A DNA stretch of 64,000 nt, from NCBI GenBank assembly GCA_047974765.1, contig JBKECP010000009.1, positions 1 through 64,000 of the forward strand, in the 5' to 3' direction. The translations under genes were made by a program, and so were the position numbers. Each line of letters opens with the position of its first letter. The stretch's first letter is position 1. This document shows positions 16,964 through 25,592 of the stretch, piece by piece. The notes beneath the pieces are model-generated. The model was given only the letters and a program-made list of their open reading frames with translations, did not search any database and was not told where the DNA came from. Origin of the DNA: JBKECP01 sp047974765 (GTDB taxonomy: Bacteria; Pseudomonadota; Gammaproteobacteria; Pseudomonadales; Halieaceae).

Positions 16964-19630
16964 TTAATGGTGTTGATCAAGGCGCTGACAAATGCCTTCC
17001 TGCAAAGCTTCGCAGCGGGTGAGATCGTTAATCGGGCGGGCATCTTCATCCGTAATAAAAAAGACATCTTCCACCCGCTCGCCCAGGGTCTGGATTTTCG
17101 CTGCCTGCAATACCATGTTGTGCTCAACCAGAACCTGGCCAATTCTCGCCAACAGACCGGGGCGGTCCGGTGATGATACTTCCAGCACACTGACATTTTT
17201 GATGTCATCCACTGACATCCGGGTCTGCGTCGGGATGGCGAAGGACTTTTTCTGTCGCGGTGTCAGCCGGTGAACCTCTGTTGGTTGTTCAGTATCCTGA
17301 TTGAGAATGGCCGTCAGATGACCCCGAATGTATTTTAAGCGATTACCCTGATCGGCAATAGAACTGCCATCGGAGCTCAGCACAAAAAACGTGTGCAGTG
17401 TCATGTTGTTATTGGCATTGTAAATGCGGGCATCGTGAATGCTTAAATCAAGCTGCTCCAGTTCAGCGCAGATCCGTGAAAACAGATGGGGATGGTTTTC
17501 GGCATGAATAAAAATCTGGGTTGCATTGGCGACGCTGGAGTCTGTTGAATTGCGCACCAGCACCAGTGGCTGTGAACGCTCATGATGACCGGCAATGGCC
17601 TCACTGTGCCATGCGATATCCTCAGGGCGTTCGCGCAGGAAGTAATCCTCGCCGCGCTGGCGCCACAGTTCGTTCAGCTCTTCTGGTGTAAAGCCCCGAT
17701 ATTCCAGAATGTCAGTGGCAGCTTTGCGGGCCTTGCCAATCAAATCCTGCTTGTCGACGGGATTTTCCAGTCCCCGTCGTAAGGCGCGTTTGGTCTCTGT
17801 ATAAAGCTGGCGCAACAAAGAGCTGCGCCAGGCATTCCACAGTCGTGGATTAGTGCCATTGATATCGGCAACAGTCAGTGTTAGCAGGCAGTCCAGACGG
17901 TATTGGTCACCGACATGGTGGGCAAATTGCTGAATAACCTCCGGATCGGAAATATCCTTGCGTTGAGCCACGCCAGACATCAGCAGATGATTTTCAACCA
18001 GCCATACAACTAATTGAGTATCTCTGCTGAGCAGGCCGTGCTGCTGGCAAAAGCGCTCGGCATCAACAGCACCCAGTTCGGAGTGATCGCCGCCGCGACC
18101 CTTACCGATATCGTGATAAAGACCGGCAATCAGTAACAGTTCGGGTTTTGGCAGCCGACGCATAATACGGCTGGTAACGGGAAAATGTTCTTCGTAATCG
18201 GGTTTTTGAAAACGCCGAAGATTCTGGATGACCTCCAGGGTGTGTGCATCAACAGTATAAGTATGAAATAGATCGTGTTGCATCTGGCCGACGATATGGC
18301 CGAATTCAGGCAGGTAGCTGCCCAGTATTTCGTAGCGCGTCATCCGGCGTAACTGTCGGGTAACGTGATAAGGTGAGCGCAGCAAGTCGAGAAAGAGTTT
18401 GTGATTGCGCGGATCAGCCCGAAAATCATCGTCGATCAAATGACGATGATCACGAATCAGGCGGATAGTGGGGGCGCCAATACCGATAATATTCTCGTGC
18501 TGTGCGCACAGTAGAAAAACCTCCAGCAAGGCCCAGGGACAATGCTGAAAGAGTTTGTCATCGCGCACCTCAAGATAACCATTGCGGGTGCGAAAGCGAT
18601 CACTGATAAATAGCAGTTCGTCAGTGCCGCTGGCTTTCAGGATTGCCTGGTCGAAGTTTTGTATGAGTAGTTCATTTAGCTGGCTCAAGGAAAGCGCCCA
18701 GCGATAATAAACCTGCATAAACTGTTCAACGGCAAGTTTATCGCCATCCTCAAAGCCCCACATGCGGGCGAGAGTGCGTTGATGATCAAAAAGCAGACGG
18801 TCTTCCTCGCGCCCGGTGATCATATGCAGTGCGTAGCGAACGCGCCACATAAATTCCCGGCCACCCTCCAGCGTCTGACGTTCTTCCAGGGTCAGAAAAG
18901 TCTCATCGCTAAGCTCGTCAATAGTTTTAACGCCAAAATGGCGTTCGGCAATCCAGCCAATAACCTGTAAGTCTCTCAGGCCTCCGGGTGAGCCTTTGAC
19001 GTTAGGCTCCAGATTGTATTCGGTGTCGGCATATTTGTTATGACGGATATCCTGCTCTTCAATTTTGGCGTTAAAAAATTCTGCGCTTGACCATATCTGG
19101 TCCGGGGCTGTGGTTTCGCGCACTGCCTGCATGAGATCGCAGTTGCCGCGCAGTACGCGGGTTTCCATCAGATTGGTTAAAACAGTGATGTCCTGGGCTG
19201 CTTTTTGTCGGCATTCGTGTACGCTGCGAACACTGTGCCCCACCGCCAGACCAATATCCCACAGCAGGGTAATAAAAGCCTCGGCGCATTGATGGCAGGC
19301 CTGGCCATCGTCGTCTGTCAGTATCAGCAGGTCGACATCCGAATGTGGGTGAAGTTCACCGCGACCATAACCGCCGACAGCAACCAGAGCAACGTTGTCG
19401 GGCCAGGGTTGAGCGTCCCAGAGTACGCCCAGTAATTCATCGACAAAACGCGCGCGCAGGCGTATCAGATCGCCCGCCAGGGCACCGGCTTTAAACTGGC
19501 TGTCGAGATAGTCGTGTGCCCGTTGTCGGGCCTGTTTGCAAGCCTGGATGGGTTTGCCCTGAGTCAGCTGGTTTTTCAATGTCGACAGATTTAGCAGGTC
19601 TGAAGGCAGTTCAGTCGTCACATGGCTCAT
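16964..19630 (-). CDS. glnD: [Protein-PII] uridylyltransferase/uridylyl-removing enzyme
   Basis: The bifunctional nitrogen sensor that adds UMP to PII when glutamine is low and removes it when glutamine is high. Domains in order: nucleotidyltransferase with GGYGRGELHPHSDVD (86-100, catalytic Asp98 and Asp100); a helical linker; an HD hydrolase domain with GLYHDIGKGRGGDHSELG (about 495-512); and two C-terminal ACT domains (about 700-780 and 812-888) that bind glutamine. The length of 888 matches E. coli GlnD. It starts 10 bp after the map stop, so map-glnD-dapC-nth is probably one transcript. Confidence 0.96.
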   Translation of the reverse strand: MSHVTTELPSDLLNLSTLKNQLTQGKPIQACKQARQRAHDYLDSQFKAGALAGDLIRLRARFVDELLGVLWDAQPWPDNVALVAVGGYGRGELHPHSDVDLLILTDDDGQACHQCAEAFITLLWDIGLAVGHSVRSVHECRQKAAQDITVLTNLMETRVLRGNCDLMQAVRETTAPDQIWSSAEFFNAKIEEQDIRHNKYADTEYNLEPNVKGSPGGLRDLQVIGWIAERHFGVKTIDELSDETFLTLEERQTLEGGREFMWRVRYALHMITGREEDRLLFDHQRTLARMWGFEDGDKLAVEQFMQVYYRWALSLSQLNELLIQNFDQAILKASGTDELLFISDRFRTRNGYLEVRDDKLFQHCPWALLEVFLLCAQHENIIGIGAPTIRLIRDHRHLIDDDFRADPRNHKLFLDLLRSPYHVTRQLRRMTRYEILGSYLPEFGHIVGQMQHDLFHTYTVDAHTLEVIQNLRRFQKPDYEEHFPVTSRIMRRLPKPELLLIAGLYHDIGKGRGGDHSELGAVDAERFCQQHGLLSRDTQLVVWLVENHLLMSGVAQRKDISDPEVIQQFAHHVGDQYRLDCLLTLTVADINGTNPRLWNAWRSSLLRQLYTETKRALRRGLENPVDKQDLIGKARKAATDILEYRGFTPEELNELWRQRGEDYFLRERPEDIAWHSEAIAGHHERSQPLVLVRNSTDSSVANATQIFIHAENHPHLFSRICAELEQLDLSIHDARIYNANNNMTLHTFFVLSSDGSSIADQGNRLKYIRGHLTAILNQDTEQPTEVHRLTPRQKKSFAIPTQTRMSVDDIKNVSVLEVSSPDRPGLLARIGQVLVEHNMVLQAAKIQTLGERVEDVFFITDEDARPINDLTRCEALQEGICQRLDQHH

Positions 19631-19639
19631 GGCGCTATA

Positions 19640-20413
19640 TCAGAAGGACTCATTTTTGCGGCGGGTAAAAATTTCACAGCCGTCCTCGGTTACTCCAATG
19701 GTATGTTCCCATTGAGCCGATAGTCGTCCGTCCTTGGTGGTAACGGTCCAGCCATCCTTTTGGTTGAGCCGGGTGTGACGCTTGCCGGCGTTGATCATTG
19801 GTTCGATAGTAAAAGTCATGCCGGGCTTGAGTGCCAGGCCGCTGCCTTCTTTACCGTAGTGCAGAACCTGTGGGTCTTCGTGAAAAACACGGCCAATACC
19901 GTGTCCGCAATATTCCCGCACCACAGAATAGTAGTTTTTTTCAGCGTGCTGTTGAATGATATGGCCAATATCACCCAGGGTAGTGCCTGGGCGAACAATA
20001 TCCAGCGCCTTGTACAGACATTCCTGTGTGATGCGCACCAGACGCCGGGCGTGTTCAGGTACATCGCCTACCAGTACCATAATACTGGTGTCGCCGTGGA
20101 AACCATCTTTAATAACAGTAACGTCAATATTGATGATGTCACCATTTTTGAGTTTTTTGGTGTCTGAAGGGATGCCGTGACAGATAACATCATTAATGGA
20201 AGTGCAAATAGAGCGGGGGAAACCGTTATAGCCCAAGCAGGCAGGAATGGCCTTTTGTACTTCGGTGATATGCCGGTGGCAAATTGCATCCAGTTCGCCA
20301 GTGGTTATGCCTGGTTGAACCAGTGGTTCGATCATCTCCAGCACTTCTGCCGCCAGTCGTCCTGCGACACGCATATGTTCAATTTCTTCGGCTGTTTTGA
20401 TACTGACTGCCAT
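19640..20413 (-). CDS. map: Type I methionine aminopeptidase
   Basis: Removes the initiator methionine from nascent proteins in the cytoplasm. The 257-residue protein contains the dinuclear-metal ligands of the pita-bread fold in INIDVTVIKDGFHGDTS (two Asp), GHGIGRVFHEDP (His), FTIEPMI (Glu) and QWEHT (Glu), and lacks N-terminal zinc fingers. It is divergent from rpsB, the standard gammaproteobacterial arrangement, and heads the map-glnD-dapC-nth series. Confidence 0.97.
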   Translation of the reverse strand: MAVSIKTAEEIEHMRVAGRLAAEVLEMIEPLVQPGITTGELDAICHRHITEVQKAIPACLGYNGFPRSICTSINDVICHGIPSDTKKLKNGDIINIDVTVIKDGFHGDTSIMVLVGDVPEHARRLVRITQECLYKALDIVRPGTTLGDIGHIIQQHAEKNYYSVVREYCGHGIGRVFHEDPQVLHYGKEGSGLALKPGMTFTIEPMINAGKRHTRLNQKDGWTVTTKDGRLSAQWEHTIGVTEDGCEIFTRRKNESF

Positions 20414-20559
20414 CTATAACCTTCTGAAATAAGTTGTTTTTTCCAATAGGGCGCATATTTGTTGCTCTCTGTGCGCCGGGCGGAACGGACTATTCTACAG
20501 CAACAGGCTTCGCAGCACATGTGCGCAAGCCGGACGAACATGGCGCTTGTCAGCCGTAC

Positions 20560-20588
20560 TTTCAATCGGGAGCCAGTTGTGATATAAA
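20560..20588 (+). promoter_or_regulatory. Candidate rpsB promoter and leader
   Basis: TTTCAA (20560-20565) and TATAAA (20583-20588) are separated by an ideal 17 bp. This would give a leader of about 160 nt before rpsB, with a GC-rich hairpin around GCCGGCCGGGCCGG. Long structured rpsB leaders mediate S2 autoregulation in E. coli; whether this one does is inference. Nothing else supported is seen in the 340-bp map-rpsB gap. Confidence 0.4.
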
Positions 20589-20753
20589 GCGCGCCTCTTT
20601 GGCAAAGGGGTCACCAGCCTTGTTACTGGCTTGTGGGTCTGGTCAGAGAATATTTAATGACACACACACTACCAAAACCTGTTTCAGGGTGCCGGCCGGG
20701 CCGGTTTGAAACATGGGGTATGTGGAGGATTAACCCAATTAAGGTAATTATTT

Positions 20754-21500
20754 ATGTCACAAGTAAGCATGCGTGAGCTATTGCAGGCGGGCGCGCACTT
20801 CGGTCACCAGACCCGTTACTGGAATCCCAAGATGGGCAAGTATATCTTCGGTGCCCGTAATAAGATCCACATCATCAACCTGGAGCACACAGTACCAGCC
20901 TTTAACGAGGCTCTTGCCAAAATTCAGGTAATGGCGGGCAACAAGAGTAAAATTTTGTTTGTCGGAACCAAGCGGGCCGCAGGCAAGGTTGTCAAGGAGC
21001 AGGCTGAGCGTTCCGGTATGCCTTATGTCAGTCATCGCTGGTTGGGCGGCATGCTCACCAACTACAAGACGATTCGAGCCTCCATCAAGCGTTTGCGCGA
21101 TCTGGAAGCCCAACAGGCTGATGGCACGTTTGCCAAGCTGACCAAGAAAGAGGCGTTGATGCGTACCCGCGATATGGAAAAGCTGGAGCGCTCCATTGGC
21201 GGTATTAAGGATATGGGTGGTCTGCCCGATGCTTTGTTCGTGATTGATGTTGATCACGAGCGTATTGCCATCACTGAGGCCAACAAGCTGGGTATCCCGG
21301 TAATCGGCGTGGTTGACACCAACTCTGATCCCAGTGGCGTTGACTACATCATTCCCGGCAATGATGACGCTATCCGCGCCATCAAGCTGTATGTAAGTGC
21401 GGTTGCCGATGCCTGTCTGGCCGGTAAGGCCGGTGGTGCAGAAGGCGCGGTTGCCCGCGATGAGTTTATTGAAGAGACAGCCGAAGCTGCTGCCGAGTAA
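20754..21500 (+). CDS. rpsB: 30S ribosomal protein S2
   Basis: Structural protein of the small ribosomal subunit, needed for S1 binding. The 248 residues begin MSQVSMRELLQAGAHFGHQT and contain the conserved YWNPKM, HRWLGGMLTN and GIPVIGVVDTNSDP segments; the C-terminus is Ala/Glu-rich. It heads the plus-strand run rpsB-tsf-pyrH-frr. A terminator-like hairpin follows before tsf. Confidence 0.99.
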   Translation: MSQVSMRELLQAGAHFGHQTRYWNPKMGKYIFGARNKIHIINLEHTVPAFNEALAKIQVMAGNKSKILFVGTKRAAGKVVKEQAERSGMPYVSHRWLGGMLTNYKTIRASIKRLRDLEAQQADGTFAKLTKKEALMRTRDMEKLERSIGGIKDMGGLPDALFVIDVDHERIAITEANKLGIPVIGVVDTNSDPSGVDYIIPGNDDAIRAIKLYVSAVADACLAGKAGGAEGAVARDEFIEETAEAAAE

Positions 21501-21540
21501 TCGTGTTCTTCCGGTCATTGGTCGGGAGAGTTGCAACAGT

Positions 21541-21578
21541 CCCCGGTGGCAGTGATGAAACCGGGGATTTTTATTTTT
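21541..21578 (+). terminator. Attenuator/terminator between rpsB and tsf
   Basis: CCCCGGT (21541-21547) pairs with ACCGGGG (21560-21566) and is followed by ATTTTTATTTTT. A strong intrinsic terminator inside the rpsB-tsf unit would make tsf transcription partial or dependent on readthrough, as described for E. coli. Confidence 0.85.
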
Positions 21579-21622
21579 GAATTTTGAACAATGCCTCTTT
21601 CGAGGATTAGCAGGAGAACAGA

Positions 21623-22480
21623 ATGTCTGCAGCACTGGTCAAGGAACTTCGCGAGCGCACAGGGCTGGGCTTGCTGGAATGTAAAAAAGCACTGGCGGCG
21701 GCCAATGGTGATGTTGAGCAGGCTATTGAGGATCTGCGTAAAGCCAGCGGGATGAAAGCTGCCAAAAAAGCAGGCCGTACTGCCGCTGATGGTGTTGTGG
21801 CTGTGCGTGTTGCCGAGGATGGTAGCTATGGCGTGGTGGTGGAAGTTAACAGTGAAACAGACTTTGTAGCGCGTGACGCTGGTTTTCTGGCCTTTGTTGA
21901 CAAAGTTGTAGGCAAGGCTTTTGACAGCCGTGAAACAGATGTTGCCACCCTGACTGCCGGTGAGCTGGAAGCTGATCGTGAGGCGCTGGTACAAAAAATT
22001 GGTGAAAACATCGGTGTGCGCCGTGTTGAGCTGGTCAGTGCTGGTAATGGTGTAGTTGGCTCTTATGTCCACAGCAACAACCGTATTGCTGTACTGGTTG
22101 GTCTCAAAGGTGGTGATCAGGATCTGGCGCGCGATGTTGCCATGCATGTGGCAGCAATTAATCCGCGTGTTGTCTCCCCTTCCGATATGCCTGCCGAGGT
22201 AATCGATAAGGAGAAGGAAATTTACACCGCACAGGCACAGGACTCAGGCAAGCCAGCCGAAATCGTAGAGAAGATGATTGAAGGCCGTGTGAAGAAATTT
22301 TTGGCTGAAAACAGCTTGATCGAGCAGTCTTTCGTTAAAGATCCTGATGTTACCATTGGCAAACTGGTAGCTGGTGCAGGTGCCGAAGTGGCGGCTTTCT
22401 CCCGTTTTGAGGTGGGTGAAGGGATTGAAGTTGAAAAAGTTGATTTTGCTGATGAAGTGGCGGCCCAGCTTAAAGGTTGA
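21623..22480 (+). CDS. tsf: Elongation factor Ts
   Basis: Guanine-nucleotide exchange factor for EF-Tu. The 285 residues start with the UBA-like domain ELRERTGLGLLECKKAL and include the conserved TDFVAR motif (in SETDFVARDAGF), which contacts EF-Tu, then two core subdomains and a coiled-coil region. AGGAG precedes the ATG. It lies between two intrinsic terminators, downstream of rpsB. Confidence 0.99.
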   Translation: MSAALVKELRERTGLGLLECKKALAAANGDVEQAIEDLRKASGMKAAKKAGRTAADGVVAVRVAEDGSYGVVVEVNSETDFVARDAGFLAFVDKVVGKAFDSRETDVATLTAGELEADREALVQKIGENIGVRRVELVSAGNGVVGSYVHSNNRIAVLVGLKGGDQDLARDVAMHVAAINPRVVSPSDMPAEVIDKEKEIYTAQAQDSGKPAEIVEKMIEGRVKKFLAENSLIEQSFVKDPDVTIGKLVAGAGAEVAAFSRFEVGEGIEVEKVDFADEVAAQLKG

Positions 22481-22497
22481 GTGAGGCTTATGGCTTT

Positions 22498-22523
22498 AAC
22501 GGGGCCCTGGTGGCCCCGTTTTT
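22498..22523 (+). terminator. Intrinsic terminator after tsf
   Basis: AACGGGGCC (22498-22506) and GGCCCCGTT (22512-22520) form a perfect 9-bp stem with a 5-nt loop, followed by TTT(T). It separates rpsB-tsf from pyrH-frr. Confidence 0.92.
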
Positions 22524-22636
22524 GTAAGTAATTGATGGATGTTCGGCCGTGTTGATGCCGCTTGCAGTGGCAAAAATCCACTGGGGTGAGGAGCGGTTGT
22601 CCTGTAAGATACGCCCGCAGTTCAGGAGATCCGAAT

Positions 22637-23377
22637 ATGGCGCAATCCCCCTCTGAAAAGAAATACAAGCGTATTTTGCTGAAACTCAGCGGCGAAGCAT
22701 TAACTGGTTCCGAGAAGTTCGGCATCGATCCAAAAGTTCTGGATCATATGGCCCTGGAAATTGGCCAGCTGGTGGGTATCGGGGTGCAGGTGGGCCTGGT
22801 TGTTGGTGGTGGCAACCTGTTTCGCGGTGCGGCCCTGCAGGCGGCTGGCCTGGATCGTGTCACCGGTGATCACATGGGGATGCTGGCTACTGTGATGAAT
22901 GCTTTGGCGTTGCGCGATGCCCTGGAGCGCTCCAGTATTGCAACCCAGGTAATGTCATCGATCCCGATGAGTGGTGTGGTTGATCACTATGACCGCCGCA
23001 AGGCGATTCGCGCCATGGGCAATGGCGATGTGGTGATTTTCAGTGCCGGTACCGGCAACCCCTTCTTTACTACTGACTCCTCTGCCTGCTTGCGGGGTAT
23101 TGAAGTTGAGGCGGATCTGGTTCTAAAGGCAACCAAGGTTGATGGTGTTTATTCTGCTGACCCCATGAAAGAGCCTGATGCTGTCAAGTATGAGCGCCTG
23201 AGTTACGATGAGGTGCTGGACAAAAAACTGGGTGTGATGGATTTGACTGCGATCTGTCTGTGCCGGGATCACAACATGCCTGTGCGCGTATTTGAAATGG
23301 AAAAGCCGGGCGCATTGCTTAGTATTGTGCGCGGAGGCAATGTGGGCACCCTGATTGAGCCAGGCAGCGCAGCCTGA
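22637..23377 (+). CDS. pyrH: Uridylate kinase
   Basis: Phosphorylates UMP to UDP in pyrimidine synthesis; bacterial hexameric form of the amino-acid kinase fold. The 246 residues contain KRILLKLSGEAL (about 13-24), VVGGGNLFRG and the DHMGMLATVMNALAL stretch typical of PyrH, plus GTGNPFFTTDS at the acceptor site. The frame is open upstream to 22562, but the ATG at 22637 has AGGAG at 22624-22628. frr follows 26 bp downstream. Confidence 0.98.
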   Translation: MAQSPSEKKYKRILLKLSGEALTGSEKFGIDPKVLDHMALEIGQLVGIGVQVGLVVGGGNLFRGAALQAAGLDRVTGDHMGMLATVMNALALRDALERSSIATQVMSSIPMSGVVDHYDRRKAIRAMGNGDVVIFSAGTGNPFFTTDSSACLRGIEVEADLVLKATKVDGVYSADPMKEPDAVKYERLSYDEVLDKKLGVMDLTAICLCRDHNMPVRVFEMEKPGALLSIVRGGNVGTLIEPGSAA

Positions 23378-23403
23378 TCCTGATAGGGCCCAAGGAGAAT
23401 ACT

Positions 23404-23961
23404 GTGATTGAAGATATTAAAAATGATGTGGTTGAACGCATGGACAAGAGTCTTGAAGCCTTGCTGCACAACTTCAATAAAATTCGTACTGGTCGGGCTC
23501 ACCCGAGTCTGCTCGATGGCCTCAAAGTTGCCTATTACGGTGCTGATACACCGCTTAGCCAGGTGGCCAATATCAATGTGGAGGATGCCCGCACCCTGTC
23601 GCTGACCGCCTGGGACAAGTCGATGATCCCGGAAATTGAAAAAGCCATTCTCAAATCTGATCTCGGTCTTAATCCGGCCACTGCCGGTGAAGTTATTCGT
23701 ATTCCCATGCCAATGCTGACCGAGGAGACGCGCAAGGGCTATATCCGTCAGGCCAGAGCTGAAGCTGAGTCTGCCCGGGTCTCTATTCGCAATGCGCGCC
23801 GTGATGCTATGGCTATGCTTAAAGACATGGTGAAAGACAAGGAAATTGGCGAAGATGACGAGCGTCGTGGCCAGGATGTAGTGCAGAAACTGACCGATCA
23901 GCATGTTGCCAAAGTTGAAGATATGCTGTCTGCCAAAGAAGCGGACCTGATGGAAATCTGA
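23404..23961 (+). CDS. frr: Ribosome recycling factor
   Basis: Acts with EF-G to split the post-termination ribosome. The 185 residues show the three-helix-bundle pattern with KIRTGRAHPSLLDGL near 29-43 and the C-terminal RRDAMAMLKDMVKDKEI helix. The start is GTG, 8 bases after AAGGAG, which places the conserved N-terminal helix correctly. It is followed after 7 bp by uppS. Confidence 0.98.
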   Translation: MIEDIKNDVVERMDKSLEALLHNFNKIRTGRAHPSLLDGLKVAYYGADTPLSQVANINVEDARTLSLTAWDKSMIPEIEKAILKSDLGLNPATAGEVIRIPMPMLTEETRKGYIRQARAEAESARVSIRNARRDAMAMLKDMVKDKEIGEDDERRGQDVVQKLTDQHVAKVEDMLSAKEADLMEI

Positions 23962-23968
23962 TCAGGCA

Positions 23969-24763
23969 ATGATGTCGCATTCCGACGATAACAAGGTAGA
24001 AAAACCACAGTTACTTCCGGTTGTTCCCCGGCATGTGGCCATTATTATGGATGGCAATAATCGCTGGGCGAAACGCCAGGGTGTGCCTGGCCCTGCCGGT
24101 CATCGCGCCGGTGTGGAGGCTGTGCGAAGTGTACTGCGCTCCTGTCGTGATCACGGGGTGGAAATATTGACCCTGTTTGCCTTTTCCAGTGAAAACTGGG
24201 GGCGGCCACAGCCGGAAGTGAGAGCTTTGCTGGCCCTGTTTTCCCGTTATTTACGCGCTGAAGCCCGGCAGTTGCATAAAGATGGTGTGCGTGTGCGCTT
24301 TATTGGCAAGCGGGAGCGTTTCAGTGCACGTCTGCAAAAGCTGATGCAGCACACAGAAACACTGACGCATGAAAATACTCATGCGACGATGGTGATTGCT
24401 GTCGATTACGGTGGTCGTTGGGATATTACCCAGGCGGCACGGTCACTGGCACAGGCTGTGCAGGCAGGGCAGCTGGCATGGCAGGATATCAGTGAGGAAC
24501 ATATGGCCAGTGCAATATCCACTGCCGACATGCCCTGTCCTGATTTATGTATCCGTACCGGAGGTGATGCCCGGGTCAGCAACTTTATGTTATGGCAGTT
24601 TGCATATAGTGAATTTTATTTTACTGAAACTCTTTGGCCAGATTTTGACGATAAGGCATTTGCTGCTGCGTTGAGTGATTTTGGTCGCCGTGAACGGCGT
24701 TTTGGCCTGAGAGAAATCACCGATGCACACACATCAGAAAAAGCCGGGGTGGACGATGCTTAA
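23969..24763 (+). CDS. uppS: Undecaprenyl diphosphate synthase (cis-prenyltransferase)
   Basis: Elongates farnesyl diphosphate to the C55 lipid carrier for peptidoglycan and O-antigen. The 264 residues have the catalytic Asp in IIMDGNNRWAKRQG (about 25-38), the FSSENWGRP segment and the C-terminal RTGGDARVSNFMLWQFAYSE substrate-binding region. There are two tandem ATGs. It overlaps the following cdsA start by 8 bp, suggesting coupled translation. Confidence 0.98.
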   Translation: MMSHSDDNKVEKPQLLPVVPRHVAIIMDGNNRWAKRQGVPGPAGHRAGVEAVRSVLRSCRDHGVEILTLFAFSSENWGRPQPEVRALLALFSRYLRAEARQLHKDGVRVRFIGKRERFSARLQKLMQHTETLTHENTHATMVIAVDYGGRWDITQAARSLAQAVQAGQLAWQDISEEHMASAISTADMPCPDLCIRTGGDARVSNFMLWQFAYSEFYFTETLWPDFDDKAFAAALSDFGRRERRFGLREITDAHTSEKAGVDDA

Positions 24764-25592
24764 ACAGCGTGTAATGACTGCGGTTGTTGTAGCACTCACC
24801 TTTTTGGCAGCCATGGTCTTTTTGCCTTTGCCGGGCCTGGCCTTGTTTTTTGGGTTAGTGGTTGCTTTGGGTGCCTGGGAGTGGGCACCGCTGGCGGGGT
24901 GGCGGTCTGTGCCGATGAAACTCATCTACGTACTGGTTTTACTGGCCTGCATGGTCGTACTTTATTTTTATTGTCATCTGGGTGAAGAGCCTGCGCGTAA
25001 AGATGTACAGCCGGTACTTGGCCTGGCCTGTCTGTGGTGGTGTTTTTCATTGCTGTGGGTAAAGAGCTTTCCCGCCAGTACTGTGATCTGGGGCAGTGTA
25101 GTTGTCAGAAGCTTAATGGGTTTGATCACGCTGGTTTGCGCCTGGGTGGCGGCTGTTTATCTGCTCAGCCTGCCGACGGGTAGCTATTTGATGGTTGTCA
25201 TGATTCTGGTGGTTGCTTCTGCCGATATTGGTGCTTATTTCAGTGGTCGCCATTTTGGTCGCCATAAGCTGGCTGTTGCTGTCAGCCCGGGTAAAACCTG
25301 GGAGGGTTTTTGGGGCGGTATGTTTTCAGTATTTTTATTGTCGTTGTTGTTATGGAATCTGTTACCACCGAGTATTTCCCATGTCAGTTATGCCGCTGTA
25401 CTGGCTGTATTGTTATTCAGCGCTGCCGCCTCGGTGGTGGGTGATCTCAGTATCAGTATGGTCAAGCGTCACTGTGGAGTGAAAGATAGCGGCTCCTTAC
25501 TGCCAGGCCACGGTGGTGTGCTTGACCGCCTTGACAGCATTTGCGGTGCGGCGCCAACGTTCACTCTCGGCCTGTTGTTGGCTGGTTGGTGA
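24756..25592 (+). CDS. cdsA: Phosphatidate cytidylyltransferase
   Basis: Makes CDP-diacylglycerol from phosphatidate and CTP at the inner membrane, the branch point of phospholipid synthesis. About eight hydrophobic helices are visible in 278 residues, with the family signature at the C-terminus: SMVKRHCGVKDSGSLLPGHG followed by GVLDRLD. An in-frame codon at 24723 is possible, but the ATG at 24756 overlaps the uppS stop and has GGGGTGG upstream. Confidence 0.97.
   Translation: MLKQRVMTAVVVALTFLAAMVFLPLPGLALFFGLVVALGAWEWAPLAGWRSVPMKLIYVLVLLACMVVLYFYCHLGEEPARKDVQPVLGLACLWWCFSLLWVKSFPASTVIWGSVVVRSLMGLITLVCAWVAAVYLLSLPTGSYLMVVMILVVASADIGAYFSGRHFGRHKLAVAVSPGKTWEGFWGGMFSVFLLSLLLWNLLPPSISHVSYAAVLAVLLFSAAASVVGDLSISMVKRHCGVKDSGSLLPGHGGVLDRLDSICGAAPTFTLGLLLAGW

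Noticed and set aside
20434..20709. 91-codon plus frame in the rpsB leader
   Set aside because: Covers the putative promoter and leader; sequence looks random.
20778..21635. 285-codon minus frame opposite rpsB
   Set aside because: Antisense shadow of a highly conserved ribosomal protein gene.
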